The notes under the pieces: generated by a model
The model's database searches: none
What the model was told of the DNA's origin: nothing
Seen by the model: only the letters and a program-made list of their open reading frames with translations
Assembly (NCBI GenBank): GCA_036561005.1
Contig: DATBQE010000229.1
Coordinates: 1 to 64,000 of the forward strand
From: PKWO01 sp036561005
Lineage (GTDB): Bacteria > Pseudomonadota > Gammaproteobacteria > Burkholderiales > Burkholderiaceae_D
Length of the DNA stretch: 64,000 nucleotides
Reading direction: 5' to 3'
Shown here: positions 44,660 to 54,485 of the stretch, piece by piece
How the letters are laid out: each line of letters starts with the position of its first letter
How positions within the stretch are numbered: position 1 is the first letter of the stretch
Position numbers and translations under genes: made by a program

Positions 44660-46030
44660 CTATTCGTGCTCTCGCACTTTTGTGAGCGCTTCATCGATAC
44701 GTTCAACGGCGACTATCGTCAGCCCTTCGATTTTCTGCTTCGGGGCGTTCGATTTCGGTATTACCGCAATCGAAAAACCGAGCTTGGCGGCTTCGCGCAA
44801 GCGCTCCTGGCCGCGCGGTGCGGGCCGAATTTCCCCCGCCAGGCCGACTTCGCCGAACACCACCAAACCACGCGGCAAAGGCTTGCTGCGCATCGATGAA
44901 TGGATTGCCAACAGCACCGCGAGATCGGCCGCCGGTTCGGTGATCTTGACGCCGCCCACGGCATTGATGAAGACATCCTGATCGAAGGCCGCAATGCCGG
45001 CGTGCCGGTGCAAAACCGCCAACAGCATGGCAAGGCGGTTTTGCTCCAGTCCGACTGACAGGCGTCGCGCGTTGGGCAGATGCGACGTATCCACCAGCGC
45101 CTGAATCTCAACCAAAAGCGGTCGCGTGCCTTCCTGCGTCACCATGACGCACGATCCGGGTACCGGATTGTCATGCTGCGAAAGAAACAAAGCCGACGGA
45201 TTGGACACACCCTTCAAGCCTTTTTCCGACATGGCGAACACACCCAATTCATTGACTGCACCAAAGCGATTCTTGATCGCGCGCACGAGGCGAAAGCTCG
45301 AATGCGTGTCGCCCTCGAAATACAGTACCGTGTCAACGATATGCTCAAGCACGCGCGGGCCGGCCAGCGCGCCTTCTTTCGTCACATGGCCGACCATGAT
45401 AATGGTGATGCCGCTTTGTTTCGCCACTCGCGTCAATTGCGCAGCGCACTCACGCACCTGGGCCACCGATCCGGGGGCGGAACTGAGGGAATCGGAATAC
45501 ATGGTCTGGATCGAATCGATCACCGCCACCTGCGGCTTGTGTTCAGCCAGCGTATTCAATACTTTCTCGAGCTGGATTTCGGCTTGAAATTTCAGGTCGC
45601 GCGCGTCGACCGCCAGGCGCCGCGCACGCAAGGCGATTTGCGCACCCGATTCCTCGCCGCTGACATACAGTACCTTCTTGTCGCGCGACATTTGCGCCAA
45701 CGCCTGCAGCAGCAACGTTGATTTGCCTATACCCGGATCGCCACCGATCAGGACCACGCCGCCGGGGACCAGCCCGCCGCCCAACACACGGTCGAATTCT
45801 TCGATGCCAGTGCCGAACCGCGGAACGTCGATTGCTTCGATATCGGCAATGCTCAGAACCGGCGCCGTTTGCGCCAATCCCTGATATTGCGTGGAAAAAC
45901 GATTGCCGTTGACTTCGATGATGGTCTCAACCAGCGTGTTCCACTGGCCGCAAGATGGACACTGCCCGGTCCATTTGTTTGCTACGCCGCCGCACTCGGT
46001 GCAGGTAAAGTTGGTCTTTGCCTTGGCCAT
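44660..46030 (-). CDS. radA: DNA repair protein RadA (Sms)
   Basis: A 456-aa RecA-like ATPase that promotes branch migration in recombination. The N-terminal zinc finger CTECGG...CPSCG is at about 9-29. Walker A is GGDPGIGKST (about 96-105). The RadA-specific KNRFG motif and a C-terminal Lon-protease-like domain follow. The ATG at 46030 overlaps the alr stop by one base (TAATG), so alr and radA are translationally coupled. This alr-radA order is common in betaproteobacteria. Confidence 0.96.
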   Translation of the reverse strand: MAKAKTNFTCTECGGVANKWTGQCPSCGQWNTLVETIIEVNGNRFSTQYQGLAQTAPVLSIADIEAIDVPRFGTGIEEFDRVLGGGLVPGGVVLIGGDPGIGKSTLLLQALAQMSRDKKVLYVSGEESGAQIALRARRLAVDARDLKFQAEIQLEKVLNTLAEHKPQVAVIDSIQTMYSDSLSSAPGSVAQVRECAAQLTRVAKQSGITIIMVGHVTKEGALAGPRVLEHIVDTVLYFEGDTHSSFRLVRAIKNRFGAVNELGVFAMSEKGLKGVSNPSALFLSQHDNPVPGSCVMVTQEGTRPLLVEIQALVDTSHLPNARRLSVGLEQNRLAMLLAVLHRHAGIAAFDQDVFINAVGGVKITEPAADLAVLLAIHSSMRSKPLPRGLVVFGEVGLAGEIRPAPRGQERLREAAKLGFSIAVIPKSNAPKQKIEGLTIVAVERIDEALTKVREHE

Positions 46031-47133
46031 TAAATTGTGTCTGCTTTCTCTGTTTCTGCTTTCTCTCTTACGTGCACCCTTGGTGCCAAGGCACACATCA
46101 ACTCGTACCCGATGGTGCCGGCGGCATGCGCCACCTCATCGATCGGCAAATCCTCACCCCAAAGCGTGACTTTGCTACCTACCTGTGCACCCGGCACGGC
46201 GCTCAAATCGACCACGATCATATCCATCGACACCTTACCCAACATGCGCGTGCGTATGCCGTTTACCAGCACCGGCGTGCCGGTTTGCGCGTGACGCGGA
46301 TAGCCGTCGGCGTAGCCGCAAGCGACGACACCCGTCTTGATCGCATGGGTCGCGACAAAGCGACTGCCATAGCCGACCGACTCGCCGGCTTTGAGGTGCT
46401 GGATGCCGATAATTTCACTGGTCAATGTCATTGCGGGCCGCAGGTCGAACTCTGCCGCGGTTCGGGTGCCCGGCGTGCCGCCATAGAGCATGATGCCCGG
46501 ACGCACCCAATCGGCAGCCACTTCATGATGCAACAGGTCGGCGGCAGAATTGGCCACGCTGCGCGGTCCCTCCAGGCCTGCACTCGCCTGTTCGAAACGC
46601 CGCATTTGCTCCGCGACCGGCAACACCGGATGATCGGCCTGCTCGGCATTGGCAAAATGCGTCATCATGCCCACGCTGGCCACATGTGGAATCGCGCGCA
46701 ATCGTGCGTATGCGGCGCGAAAGCGCTCCGGTATGATTCCTAGCCGGTTCATGCCTGTATTCATTTTCAGGAACACGTGAAGAGGACGGCTTACACTCGC
46801 CTGTTCCAGCATGGCGATCTGTTCGTCACAATGGATCGCAGTCTGCACGTCGTGCTGGGCCAGCATGGCAATATCCTGCGCGTCGAAAAAACCTTCCAGC
46901 AAAAGAACCGGTTTTGTCCAACCCAACTCGCGCAATGTGACTGCACCATCAGGCTCGATCAGGCCGAGCCCATCTGCTTCCGCGAAACCGCGCACGGCTC
47001 GCGACAGGCCGTGGCCGTAGGCATTGGCCTTGACGACGGCCCAAACTCTTGCCTGCGGCGCATTGCGCTTCGCGACAGCAAGATTATGCTGCAACGCAGC
47101 GACATCGATGGCGGCAACTAACGGTCTGGGCAT
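46030..47133 (-). CDS. alr: Alanine racemase, PLP-dependent
   Basis: A 367-aa enzyme that interconverts L- and D-alanine for peptidoglycan synthesis. The PLP lysine is Lys35 in VVKANAYGHG. The second catalytic residue is the Tyr in CGYADGYPR of the C-terminal domain. I chose the ATG at 47133 (MPRPLVAAID). A TTG at 47154 would add 7 residues, but the family starts near MPRP. It is co-transcribed with radA (1-base overlap) and divergent from lplT. Confidence 0.95.
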   Translation of the reverse strand: MPRPLVAAIDVAALQHNLAVAKRNAPQARVWAVVKANAYGHGLSRAVRGFAEADGLGLIEPDGAVTLRELGWTKPVLLLEGFFDAQDIAMLAQHDVQTAIHCDEQIAMLEQASVSRPLHVFLKMNTGMNRLGIIPERFRAAYARLRAIPHVASVGMMTHFANAEQADHPVLPVAEQMRRFEQASAGLEGPRSVANSAADLLHHEVAADWVRPGIMLYGGTPGTRTAAEFDLRPAMTLTSEIIGIQHLKAGESVGYGSRFVATHAIKTGVVACGYADGYPRHAQTGTPVLVNGIRTRMLGKVSMDMIVVDLSAVPGAQVGSKVTLWGEDLPIDEVAHAAGTIGYELMCALAPRVHVREKAETEKADTI

Positions 47134-47273
47134 AACTCTTTTTGGTGCACACAAGGTTTATATGATTCAGCAGCCATTTTACCGGAGTCGCGCATGATCG
47201 TCCGGGCCAATTCAATGGCTCAGAGGGATTTTCATGGTATAAAGCAAGCCGGTGATATTTGGTTAGGAAGCGG

Positions 47274-48545
47274 ATGAATCGCGGTTTTTACACCACTATG
47301 GCGGCGCAGTTCTTTTCGTCGCTCGCAGACAATGCGTTACTCATAGCATGTATAGCGATGCTGGCAACTATCAAGGCTCCGCCCTGGATGACGCCGCTGC
47401 TGAAATCGTTTTTTGTTTTGTCATATGTCTTGCTCGCCGCGTTCGTCGGCGCATTTGCCGACGCCTACCCCAAGGGGCGGGTCATGTTTTTCACCAACCT
47501 GATCAAAATCTTCGGCTGTTCGTTAATGTTCTTCAATGTTCATCCGTTGATCGCTTATGGCGTGGTGGGCTTCGGCGCTGCCGCCTACTCCCCGGCCAAA
47601 TACGGCATCCTGACCGAGTTGCTGCCGCCCGAGAAGCTCGTTGCGGCAAACGGATGGATCGAAGGATTGACCGTGTCGTCGATCATCTTCGGCACCGCGC
47701 TTGGCGGACAATTGGTGGGGCCGCAGATGACCGAGATGCTGGCGCGGTTCCATGTGCCGTTGCTAGGCAGCGGCAGCAACCTGACCAGCGACATGGCGCT
47801 GGTGGTCATCGTTGGCACCTATGTCATCGCCGCAATTATCAATCTTTACATTCCAGACACAGGTGTCGCGTACCAGAAACAGCAGCACACGCCACTCAAG
47901 CTGGTGACGGATTTCGCCAATTGCTGTGCCGTGCTGTGGAAAGACAAGCTGGGCCAGATTTCACTCGCGGTCACGACACTGTTTTGGGGTGCCGGTGCAA
48001 CCTTGCAATTCATCGTCCTTGAATGGGGCGAAAAGTCGTTGCACATGCCATTCAATCAGGTCGTCATATTGCAAGTCGTCGTCGTGATCGGCGCAGTATT
48101 GGGTTCGCTCGCGGCAGCGATATTCGTTCCGCTCAAACGCACGCTCACGCTCATGCCGGTGGGCATTGCCATGGGCGTGGTTGTCATGTCCATGACCATG
48201 GTGCATTCGGTCGCTGTCGCCTTTCCGCTATTGATTGCCATCGGCGCGCTGTCCGGCTATTTCGTGGTGCCGATGAATGCTTTGCTACAGCATCGTGGCT
48301 ATGTGTTGATGAGCGCGGGCCATTCGATTGCCGTACAGAATTTCAATGAAAACATGTCGATCCTGACCATGCTTGGGCTCTATGCCGTGATGGTGATGTT
48401 GAAGCTGGAAGTCAATACGGTAATCATCATCTTTGGTTTGTTTGTCGTTAGCTCATTGCTGATGGTCATGCGCTGGCACGCGGCAAATCAAAAGAAATTC
48501 GACAGTGTTGCCCTGATCGGCGAGCATCGCCACGCGGACCATTGA
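47274..48545 (+). CDS. lplT: Lysophospholipid transporter LplT
   Basis: A 423-aa major-facilitator protein with about 12 membrane segments that flips lysophospholipids inward for reacylation. It begins MNRGFYTTMAAQFFSSLADNALL, and PAKYGILTELLPPEKLVAANGW near residue 105 is characteristic of LplT. AGGAAG precedes the ATG at 47274. In E. coli lplT is followed by aas, but here no acyltransferase gene is adjacent. It converges with the DUF1853 gene with a 13-base gap. Confidence 0.92.
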   Translation: MNRGFYTTMAAQFFSSLADNALLIACIAMLATIKAPPWMTPLLKSFFVLSYVLLAAFVGAFADAYPKGRVMFFTNLIKIFGCSLMFFNVHPLIAYGVVGFGAAAYSPAKYGILTELLPPEKLVAANGWIEGLTVSSIIFGTALGGQLVGPQMTEMLARFHVPLLGSGSNLTSDMALVVIVGTYVIAAIINLYIPDTGVAYQKQQHTPLKLVTDFANCCAVLWKDKLGQISLAVTTLFWGAGATLQFIVLEWGEKSLHMPFNQVVILQVVVVIGAVLGSLAAAIFVPLKRTLTLMPVGIAMGVVVMSMTMVHSVAVAFPLLIAIGALSGYFVVPMNALLQHRGYVLMSAGHSIAVQNFNENMSILTMLGLYAVMVMLKLEVNTVIIIFGLFVVSSLLMVMRWHAANQKKFDSVALIGEHRHADH

Positions 48546-48558
48546 ACACTTGCCGATT

Positions 48559-49557
48559 TCAGTCGGATCTGACGAACTGACCGGCACGACGCGTCCAATC
48601 GTCGGGCACAATAAAACCGCGTTCGATTTCTACCGCATATGCTCCGTCGCGCTCCATCAGTGCAATCATGACGGGCAGGCTGTCTTGGGCAAAGTGTTCT
48701 TGCAGGGAGTGTCCCAACTTCTCTCTATCAACGCATGCATCGAGAAGTTCGCGCGCCGGCGCCAGCCAATGCAGGCGCGGCAGGATGAGAAATGAATCAT
48801 GTTCGATCTCATCCAGTTCCGCGAGAGGTCGCCAAAAACCCTTGCAGTGATCGGCTGACAAACCGGGAATCGGAGATCTGTCTTGGTCTTGCACACAATA
48901 GAACAGCCATCCCTTGATCAAGGCTTGCGCGGCAATGACAGGTTGCGGCAACAAGGCCTGCGCCGCCGGATGCTGAGACAGGGCGAGTTGACGCTCGAAT
49001 ATTTTGCGCATCTTTGCGCCGAGAGTATCGGCCAGGTTAGGTCCGACCAGCGTTTCAAAGCGGGCTGCGGCATCGCCTTGTTCAAGAAGATAATATTTGG
49101 TGGCAAACTCCCAGTGCACCAGCCCGGGTGCACCGTCGCTTTGGCGATCATGATCCCATAACAGGAAATCGAATTCGCCCAGGGTTTCATTCTTGCCGGC
49201 ACGCACCTGCAATCCGTGTGCATGCAATATTCCCAGGTGGTGCAGGAAAAATGCCAGCAACAATTCCGAATAGCGGCCGAGTCGATTAAATGCGTGCTTC
49301 GCAATCAGTTCATGTAACGCTGAAGGGTCACGGTCAAGCTGTTGCAGCCAATGATCAACAGCCGGCCCGAGGTAGGGAGTGAGGCTTGCAATGCGGCCTT
49401 GCCAAGGGGGCGCGGTAGAATCGAGAAGATCGGGCGAATCGAGCAACCATGCCATGTCGCGAACATGCCGGTCGAGCAGATGGCCGCGCCTGGCATGAAA
49501 GCCACGCTGAAAAGGCATTGCTTCAGGCACCGCATGCACCTCGCCGTACTTAGGCAC
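48559..49557 (-). CDS. DUF1853 family protein
   Basis: A 332-aa soluble protein of the DUF1853 family, unknown function. Recognisable parts are RHVRDMAWLLDSPDLL near residue 31, GRYSELLLAFFLHHLG near 94 and GEFDFLLWD...LVHWEFATKYYL near 127-153. The last of these has a nuclease-like acidic E-x-D / E-x-K layout, suggesting but not proving a PD-(D/E)XK fold. The start overlaps the end of the uracil-DNA glycosylase gene by 8 bases, so it is the last gene of the tsaB operon. Confidence 0.82.
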   Translation of the reverse strand: MPKYGEVHAVPEAMPFQRGFHARRGHLLDRHVRDMAWLLDSPDLLDSTAPPWQGRIASLTPYLGPAVDHWLQQLDRDPSALHELIAKHAFNRLGRYSELLLAFFLHHLGILHAHGLQVRAGKNETLGEFDFLLWDHDRQSDGAPGLVHWEFATKYYLLEQGDAAARFETLVGPNLADTLGAKMRKIFERQLALSQHPAAQALLPQPVIAAQALIKGWLFYCVQDQDRSPIPGLSADHCKGFWRPLAELDEIEHDSFLILPRLHWLAPARELLDACVDREKLGHSLQEHFAQDSLPVMIALMERDGAYAVEIERGFIVPDDWTRRAGQFVRSD

Positions 49558-50347
49558 GGGCGTAAGTCTGCTGTGCCAGGCACAAGTCGGCCCAGGCCTT
49601 GCGCTTGTCGGCTGGGCTGCGCAGCAGGTAGGCCGGGTGGTAGGTTACGACCAGTGGACGGTCTGCATAGCGGTGCAGCTTGCCGCGCAAGGCGGAAACC
49701 GCCGTGGCGGGATCCAGCTGCAACAAAGACAGTGCCGCCGTCTTGCCGAGCGCCACAATCACAGTGGGTTGGATCAACTCGATTTGACGCAGCAGATACG
49801 GCATGCAGGCCGCGCTCTCCTCAGCCGTCGGCGGGCGGTCCTTGCCGCCGGCATCGGTGGGGCGGCATTTAACGATATTGGCAATGTAGGCATTGTCGCC
49901 GCGCCGCAGTCCGAGCGCCTGCAGCATGTTGTCGAGCAATTTGCCGGCCGGGCCGACAAATGGTTCGCCGCGCGCATCTTCATTGCGCCCGGGCCCTTCA
50001 CCGATGAACAGCCATTTGGCTTTTTCGTCGCCGACACCGAACACGGTGTTATTGCGTCCATGGCACAGACCGCATTTTACGCAAGCCGCGACTTCCGCTT
50101 TCAGTTCGGACCAATTCATTGCAGCGACAGTTCGACCGCTGCCCTCATCCTGCCCGCGCGCCAACGGTTCTTGCGGCAAGGCTTGCGGGCGCTGGGCCAG
50201 TGGCGCCAAGGCATCATCGGCAACGACTGGCGGGCGATATTCATCCGTTTGCGGGTCGTGCAGCTCCCGAGTTTCCCGCAGCTCCCAGCTCGTTCCAATA
50301 CCCATCTCGCCCAGGAAGACCCGCTGCCTGTTACTCAAATAGCTCAT
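49550..50347 (-). CDS. Family 4 (Fe-S) uracil-DNA glycosylase
   Basis: A 265-aa DNA repair enzyme that excises uracil. After a variable N-terminal stretch (about 1-75) comes the UDG4 core. The 4Fe-4S cysteines are in CVKCGLC and NIVKCRPT. Motif 1 is GEGPGRNEDARGEPFVGPAGKLL and motif 3 is HPAYLLR. It overlaps rimI by 4 bases (ATGA) and DUF1853 by 8 bases. The long N-terminus is common in Burkholderiales members. Confidence 0.93.
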   Translation of the reverse strand: MSYLSNRQRVFLGEMGIGTSWELRETRELHDPQTDEYRPPVVADDALAPLAQRPQALPQEPLARGQDEGSGRTVAAMNWSELKAEVAACVKCGLCHGRNNTVFGVGDEKAKWLFIGEGPGRNEDARGEPFVGPAGKLLDNMLQALGLRRGDNAYIANIVKCRPTDAGGKDRPPTAEESAACMPYLLRQIELIQPTVIVALGKTAALSLLQLDPATAVSALRGKLHRYADRPLVVTYHPAYLLRSPADKRKAWADLCLAQQTYARA

Positions 50348-50835
50348 AGCATCAATCTCATGACGATGGCGTCCTCGCGCTTGCCCTGTGCGGCCGGATA
50401 ATATGCGCGGCGCACACCGATTCCGGCGAAACCATAGCGTTCGTAGACTTCTACAGCGCGACCATTGGAAGGACGCACTTCGAGCAGGATCGATTGCATG
50501 CCCTTCTCCCGCGCAAGTTTGGAGGCGAGGTCCAGCAACAAACGACCGACACCGCTACCGTGCAAATCCCGTCGCACGGCAATATTGAGCAGATGCGCCT
50601 CATCCACCGAGATCATCAGCAAGAGGTAACCGGCCAGAGCGCCGGCGGGATCGCGCACGGTCCAGATTTCGTAATCGCTGGACAGCGAATCGAGAAAATT
50701 GCCATGCGTCCAGGGATGGGGATAGACATCGTTTTCGATGGCCATCACCTCGACAAGGTCGTCGAACTGCATGCGCTTGAGGGCAAACGGCAATGCCGGG
50801 TCGCGCTCCAGGAAGCTGCCGGGCATCGCACTCAT
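50344..50835 (-). CDS. rimI: Ribosomal protein S18 alanine N-acetyltransferase RimI
   Basis: A 163-aa GNAT acetyltransferase that acetylates the N-terminal alanine of ribosomal protein S18. The acetyl-CoA loop is RRDLHGSGVGRLLLD (about 99-113), and the C-terminal part NGRAVEVYERYGFAGIGVRRAYY is typical of RimI. It overlaps tsaB and udg by 4 bases each. The tsaB-rimI pairing is a widespread gene neighbourhood and supports the name. Confidence 0.93.
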   Translation of the reverse strand: MSAMPGSFLERDPALPFALKRMQFDDLVEVMAIENDVYPHPWTHGNFLDSLSSDYEIWTVRDPAGALAGYLLLMISVDEAHLLNIAVRRDLHGSGVGRLLLDLASKLAREKGMQSILLEVRPSNGRAVEVYERYGFAGIGVRRAYYPAAQGKREDAIVMRLML

Positions 50836-51527
50836 ACCGCAGCCTCCGCCTTTTCAGCGCGCTCGATGGTGGTCAGCGCGACCTTGTTGCGCAGGTAGAG
50901 GGGCTGCGCATCGCGCGCAGCAATTGTCCGACCTGCCGCCAGCGCGGCAAGTGCAAGCTGCGCAACCTCCCGTGCATGCGGCACGACGTTTATCAGGCCG
51001 CGTTCTGCAAAATCGCGCCCCGCAAATGCTGAGGCATAGGCTGCCAGACCGTTGCCGCAGGCGACGACCTGGCCGACCGGTTCAATCGCCTCGGCCTTGG
51101 TCAGGCTTGGCCCGCTGACAACATGCCAGGCGCCATCATAGCGATATTGGCTCCAGTACACCTCGCCCATGCGCGCGTCGAGCACGCTTAATACATTTGT
51201 GGCACCGCATTCAGCCCGGCAAGCCTCGGCCATGGCTTCCAGCGTGACGACCGGTATAACCGGCACGTCCGCACCGAAAGCCAAGCCCTGCACGATGCCA
51301 CATGCCGTGCGCACGCCGGTGAAGGAACCAGGCCCGCTGCCGAAGGCGATGGCGTCGCACTGACGCACAGTGATTCCGGCCGCGGCGAGCAGCTCCTGCA
51401 CCAGCGGGAGAATCGTTTGCGAGTGCGTTTGGACACCGAGAGACTCGCGCCAGATCAGTTCCTGACCGCGCACGAGGGCAGCCGACGCCAGTTCGGCGGA
51501 AGTTTCAATGGCGAGAATGATGGACAT
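50832..51527 (-). CDS. tsaB: tRNA threonylcarbamoyladenosine biosynthesis protein TsaB
   Basis: A 231-aa ASKHA-fold partner of TsaD in making t6A37 of ANN-decoding tRNAs. It begins MSIILAIETSAELASAAL (phosphate-1 motif), with SGPGSFTGVRTACGIVQGLAFG near residue 71. First gene of a tightly overlapping operon tsaB-rimI-udg-DUF1853, with 4, 4 and 8-base overlaps. tsaD and tsaE are not in the window. Confidence 0.95.
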   Translation of the reverse strand: MSIILAIETSAELASAALVRGQELIWRESLGVQTHSQTILPLVQELLAAAGITVRQCDAIAFGSGPGSFTGVRTACGIVQGLAFGADVPVIPVVTLEAMAEACRAECGATNVLSVLDARMGEVYWSQYRYDGAWHVVSGPSLTKAEAIEPVGQVVACGNGLAAYASAFAGRDFAERGLINVVPHAREVAQLALAALAAGRTIAARDAQPLYLRNKVALTTIERAEKAEAAV

Positions 51528-51616
51528 GGCGCTATTTTAACCGCTTCCGTAATGGGGGAATGTCGCGTTCGAGCCGGTTCACGGCAGATTTTTAGCGCCA
51601 CGCGGTAAAATAAGAC

Positions 51617-52036
51617 ATGAACTTCCTTACTCTGGACAAAAGCAACTGCGCCAACGTTGCACGATGGCTGACCGATGGCAAGTGGGTAACAGCCTGCCTG
51701 TGTGCCGCATGGTGCGACACCTGCACCTCATATCGCGCCAAATTTGCCGAACTGGCAAGCATGCATCCTGAGCAATGTTTCGTCTGGATCGACATCGAAG
51801 ACCAGGCCGACCTTGTGGGCGATCTCGATATCGATAACTTTCCTACCCTGTTGATCCAACGTTTGGATGTGGTCAGTTTCTTTGGCACCGCCCTGCCCGA
51901 CCTGAATCTGGCCGACCGCCTGTTGCGCGCGCAACTGGACAAGAGCCAGCTAGAGCTTGATCGGGAGGCGGCAAGCAGTGAAGAGCGCAGGAATTGGCAG
52001 AAAGTTTGCAACTTGCTGCCAAGACTCACAGCCTAA
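51617..52036 (+). CDS. Thioredoxin-like protein
   Basis: A 139-aa cytoplasmic protein with a thioredoxin fold. The active site is WCDTC (residues 32-36) and the cis-proline is in NFPTLL. It has no signal peptide. CDTC is not the CGPC of classical thioredoxin, so its redox potential and partner are probably different. It diverges from tsaB with a 90-base gap and converges with the IorB-like gene. Confidence 0.8.
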   Translation: MNFLTLDKSNCANVARWLTDGKWVTACLCAAWCDTCTSYRAKFAELASMHPEQCFVWIDIEDQADLVGDLDIDNFPTLLIQRLDVVSFFGTALPDLNLADRLLRAQLDKSQLELDREAASSEERRNWQKVCNLLPRLTA

Positions 52037-52048
52037 GAACGTCACTTT

Positions 52049-54307
52049 TCACGCAAGTTTCAGAGGCAGACTGCGCAAGCGTTTGCCGGTCAGAATAAAG
52101 ACTGCATTCGCCACGGCTGGTGCAATCGGCGGCGTGGCCGGTTCACCCATGCCTTCAGGCGGCTCTGCACTCTTGATCACAATGGTTTCGATTTGCGGCG
52201 ATTGCATCATGCGTATCACCGGATAGGTATCGAAATTCTGTTGTTCAATTTGGCCGTCCTTGATGGTGGCCTCACCAAACAGCGCCGCGCTCAAGCCGAA
52301 ATTGATTGCCGACTCGACCTGCTGCGCAATGATGTTCGGGTTGACGGCAATACCGCAATCGACGGCGCAGGTCACTTTGTGCACCTTGATCTCATTGTTT
52401 TCGACCGACACTTCGGCTACCTGGGCCACGATCGTGCCGAACGAGCGATGCAGGGCGACGCCGAGGGCGTGACCAAGTTCAGGCTTGCCCGCCTTTTCCA
52501 CGGCGGCATCGAGAACGGCGAGAAACCGCGGTTGGCGCGTCAACAGGCTGCGCCGAAACGCCACCGGGTCCTGTTTTGCAGCATGCGCCAGCTCATCGAT
52601 GAAACTTTCCTTGAAAAAGGCATTGTGCGAGTGGCCTACCGATCGCCAGTATCCGAGCGGCACCGGCGTCGGCACAATCACGTGCGCGATATGCTGGTTG
52701 GGAAATTCGTAGGACATATCAAACTCGCCCTCGGCCGTAGTCTTGTCCGGGCCGCTGCCAGGTATGCCGAAGGTGCGTGTGAGCACCTGGTGCGTGATGG
52801 ATCCGCTTGCCGACTTGTTGTCGTAACTGAGCACCTTGCCTTGCCCGTCCATGGTTGCGGTGAATCGCGCCAGGGCCGCCGGACGATACATGTCGTGGGT
52901 CATGTCTTCTTCGCGCGTCCACAACACCTGCACGGGCACCCCACCGGCCTGTCTGGCGATGGCAACGGCCTGCTTTACCATGTCGACTTCGAGACGCCGT
53001 CCGAACCCGCCACCGATGTATGTCATATGCAGTTCAACGTTTTCCGCCTTGACACCCGCCACCTTGGCGGCCTCGCCCACCGCGACGCTGGGCACCTGCG
53101 TCGACAGCCACAGTGTGACCTTGCCATCCTTGACCTGCGCCGTGCAATTGATCGGTTCCATCGTCGCGTGCGCCAGGAACGGCGCTTGATACTCCGCCTT
53201 CAGCGTGGTGGCGGCACCGGCGCCCAGGCTCATGTCGCCGGTCTTGTAGTAGGTGAAGCCACCTTCGTTATCGATTTTCGCCGCCAGTTCTTTGAACACA
53301 TCGGCGGACGACAATGTGGCGTTCGGGCCGGCATTCCAGGTGATCGGCAGGGCCGCAACAGCCTGCTTGGCCTGCCAGAACGTTTTAGCCAGCACGGCGA
53401 TGCCGGCCACACCCCCGGCGGGTGAAAAATCGACCACGCTGATCACGCCAGGCATGCCGAGCACAGCGGTGGCATCGAATTTCTGCACCGAGCCGCCTAT
53501 GGTCGGCGACATTCTGACAGCGGCATAGACCATGCCCGGCGGACGCGCATCGATGCCGAATCCCGCCGTACCATTGACCTTGGCAGCGGAATCACGGCGT
53601 GGCTGCGGCGTACCGATCAAGGTGAATTTCTGTGGGTCCTTGAGACGGATTTTTCCCGGTTTGCTGTGTGCCGCATCGGCCATCAACTCGGCATAAGTGG
53701 CGCGCTTGCCGCTTGAATGGGAAACAGCGCCATCGGCAGTTTGGCAACTGTCAGGATCGACCGACCAGCGCGCAGCTGCGGCGGCAACCAGCATTGCGCG
53801 CGCCGACGCCCCGGCCTCGCGCATCGGACCCCAGGCGTCCTTGACGCTCGAAGAACCGCCGGTCACGACCAATCCCAATTCGCGCGCAGTCTTTGCCGTG
53901 AGCCATTGCGCGGTGCGCTTGACGGCGCCCGTATCGTCCGGATGAAACGGCAAGCCGTCGGCCAGCATTGACACATTGCCAAAAATCTTGTCCATCGGCG
54001 CCTGCACGATTTTGACTGACGCAAGCGGGACGTCCAGCTCTTCGGCGACGAGCATCGGCAATGCCGTATGCACGCCCTGCCCCATTTCGGCACGCGGCAT
54101 GGCGACGATCACGGTGCCGTCCGCGGCAATCTTGATCCAGCCATTGAGGGCAATTTCACCGGCATCGGTCGGCAAAGGGTTGCTGCTATTGATGCGCTGA
54201 CGCGGTGGCATCACGCCCCAGCCGACCACCAACGCACCGGCGACACCCAAACCGCCAAGAATGAAGCGCCGACGTGATTTCTTCTTAGGTTCAGTAGCCA
54301 AAGTCAT
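52049..54307 (-). CDS. Tat-exported molybdopterin-binding dehydrogenase subunit (IorB-like)
   Basis: A 752-aa large subunit of the xanthine dehydrogenase/aldehyde oxidase family, single-chain IorB type (isoquinoline 1-oxidoreductase beta-like). A twin-arginine signal SRRRFILGG (about 9-17) plus a hydrophobic helix targets it to the periplasm. Cofactor-binding segments include GRAEMGQGVHTALP-like (MPRAEMGQGVHT), YIGGGFGRRLEVD and AVDCGIAVNPN. The [2Fe-2S] small subunit gene that normally accompanies it is not next to it. Substrate unknown (aldehyde or N-heterocycle likely). Confidence 0.9.
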   Translation of the reverse strand: MTLATEPKKKSRRRFILGGLGVAGALVVGWGVMPPRQRINSSNPLPTDAGEIALNGWIKIAADGTVIVAMPRAEMGQGVHTALPMLVAEELDVPLASVKIVQAPMDKIFGNVSMLADGLPFHPDDTGAVKRTAQWLTAKTARELGLVVTGGSSSVKDAWGPMREAGASARAMLVAAAAARWSVDPDSCQTADGAVSHSSGKRATYAELMADAAHSKPGKIRLKDPQKFTLIGTPQPRRDSAAKVNGTAGFGIDARPPGMVYAAVRMSPTIGGSVQKFDATAVLGMPGVISVVDFSPAGGVAGIAVLAKTFWQAKQAVAALPITWNAGPNATLSSADVFKELAAKIDNEGGFTYYKTGDMSLGAGAATTLKAEYQAPFLAHATMEPINCTAQVKDGKVTLWLSTQVPSVAVGEAAKVAGVKAENVELHMTYIGGGFGRRLEVDMVKQAVAIARQAGGVPVQVLWTREEDMTHDMYRPAALARFTATMDGQGKVLSYDNKSASGSITHQVLTRTFGIPGSGPDKTTAEGEFDMSYEFPNQHIAHVIVPTPVPLGYWRSVGHSHNAFFKESFIDELAHAAKQDPVAFRRSLLTRQPRFLAVLDAAVEKAGKPELGHALGVALHRSFGTIVAQVAEVSVENNEIKVHKVTCAVDCGIAVNPNIIAQQVESAINFGLSAALFGEATIKDGQIEQQNFDTYPVIRMMQSPQIETIVIKSAEPPEGMGEPATPPIAPAVANAVFILTGKRLRSLPLKLA

Positions 54308-54485
54308 GTCTCCGAGTGTCCAATATAATTGTTTTGCGGCATGCTACACCGCCCCGCGGGAAGCCCACCGGCCGCCCTGAGTTGAATAATGGCGAGTATT
54401 GCACGACTTGTAGGATTGTGTGAGTGCCGATGCAATAACGTGGGGGTATTCGCAACACAATGAAATGAATCGTGGCGATGGCGTG

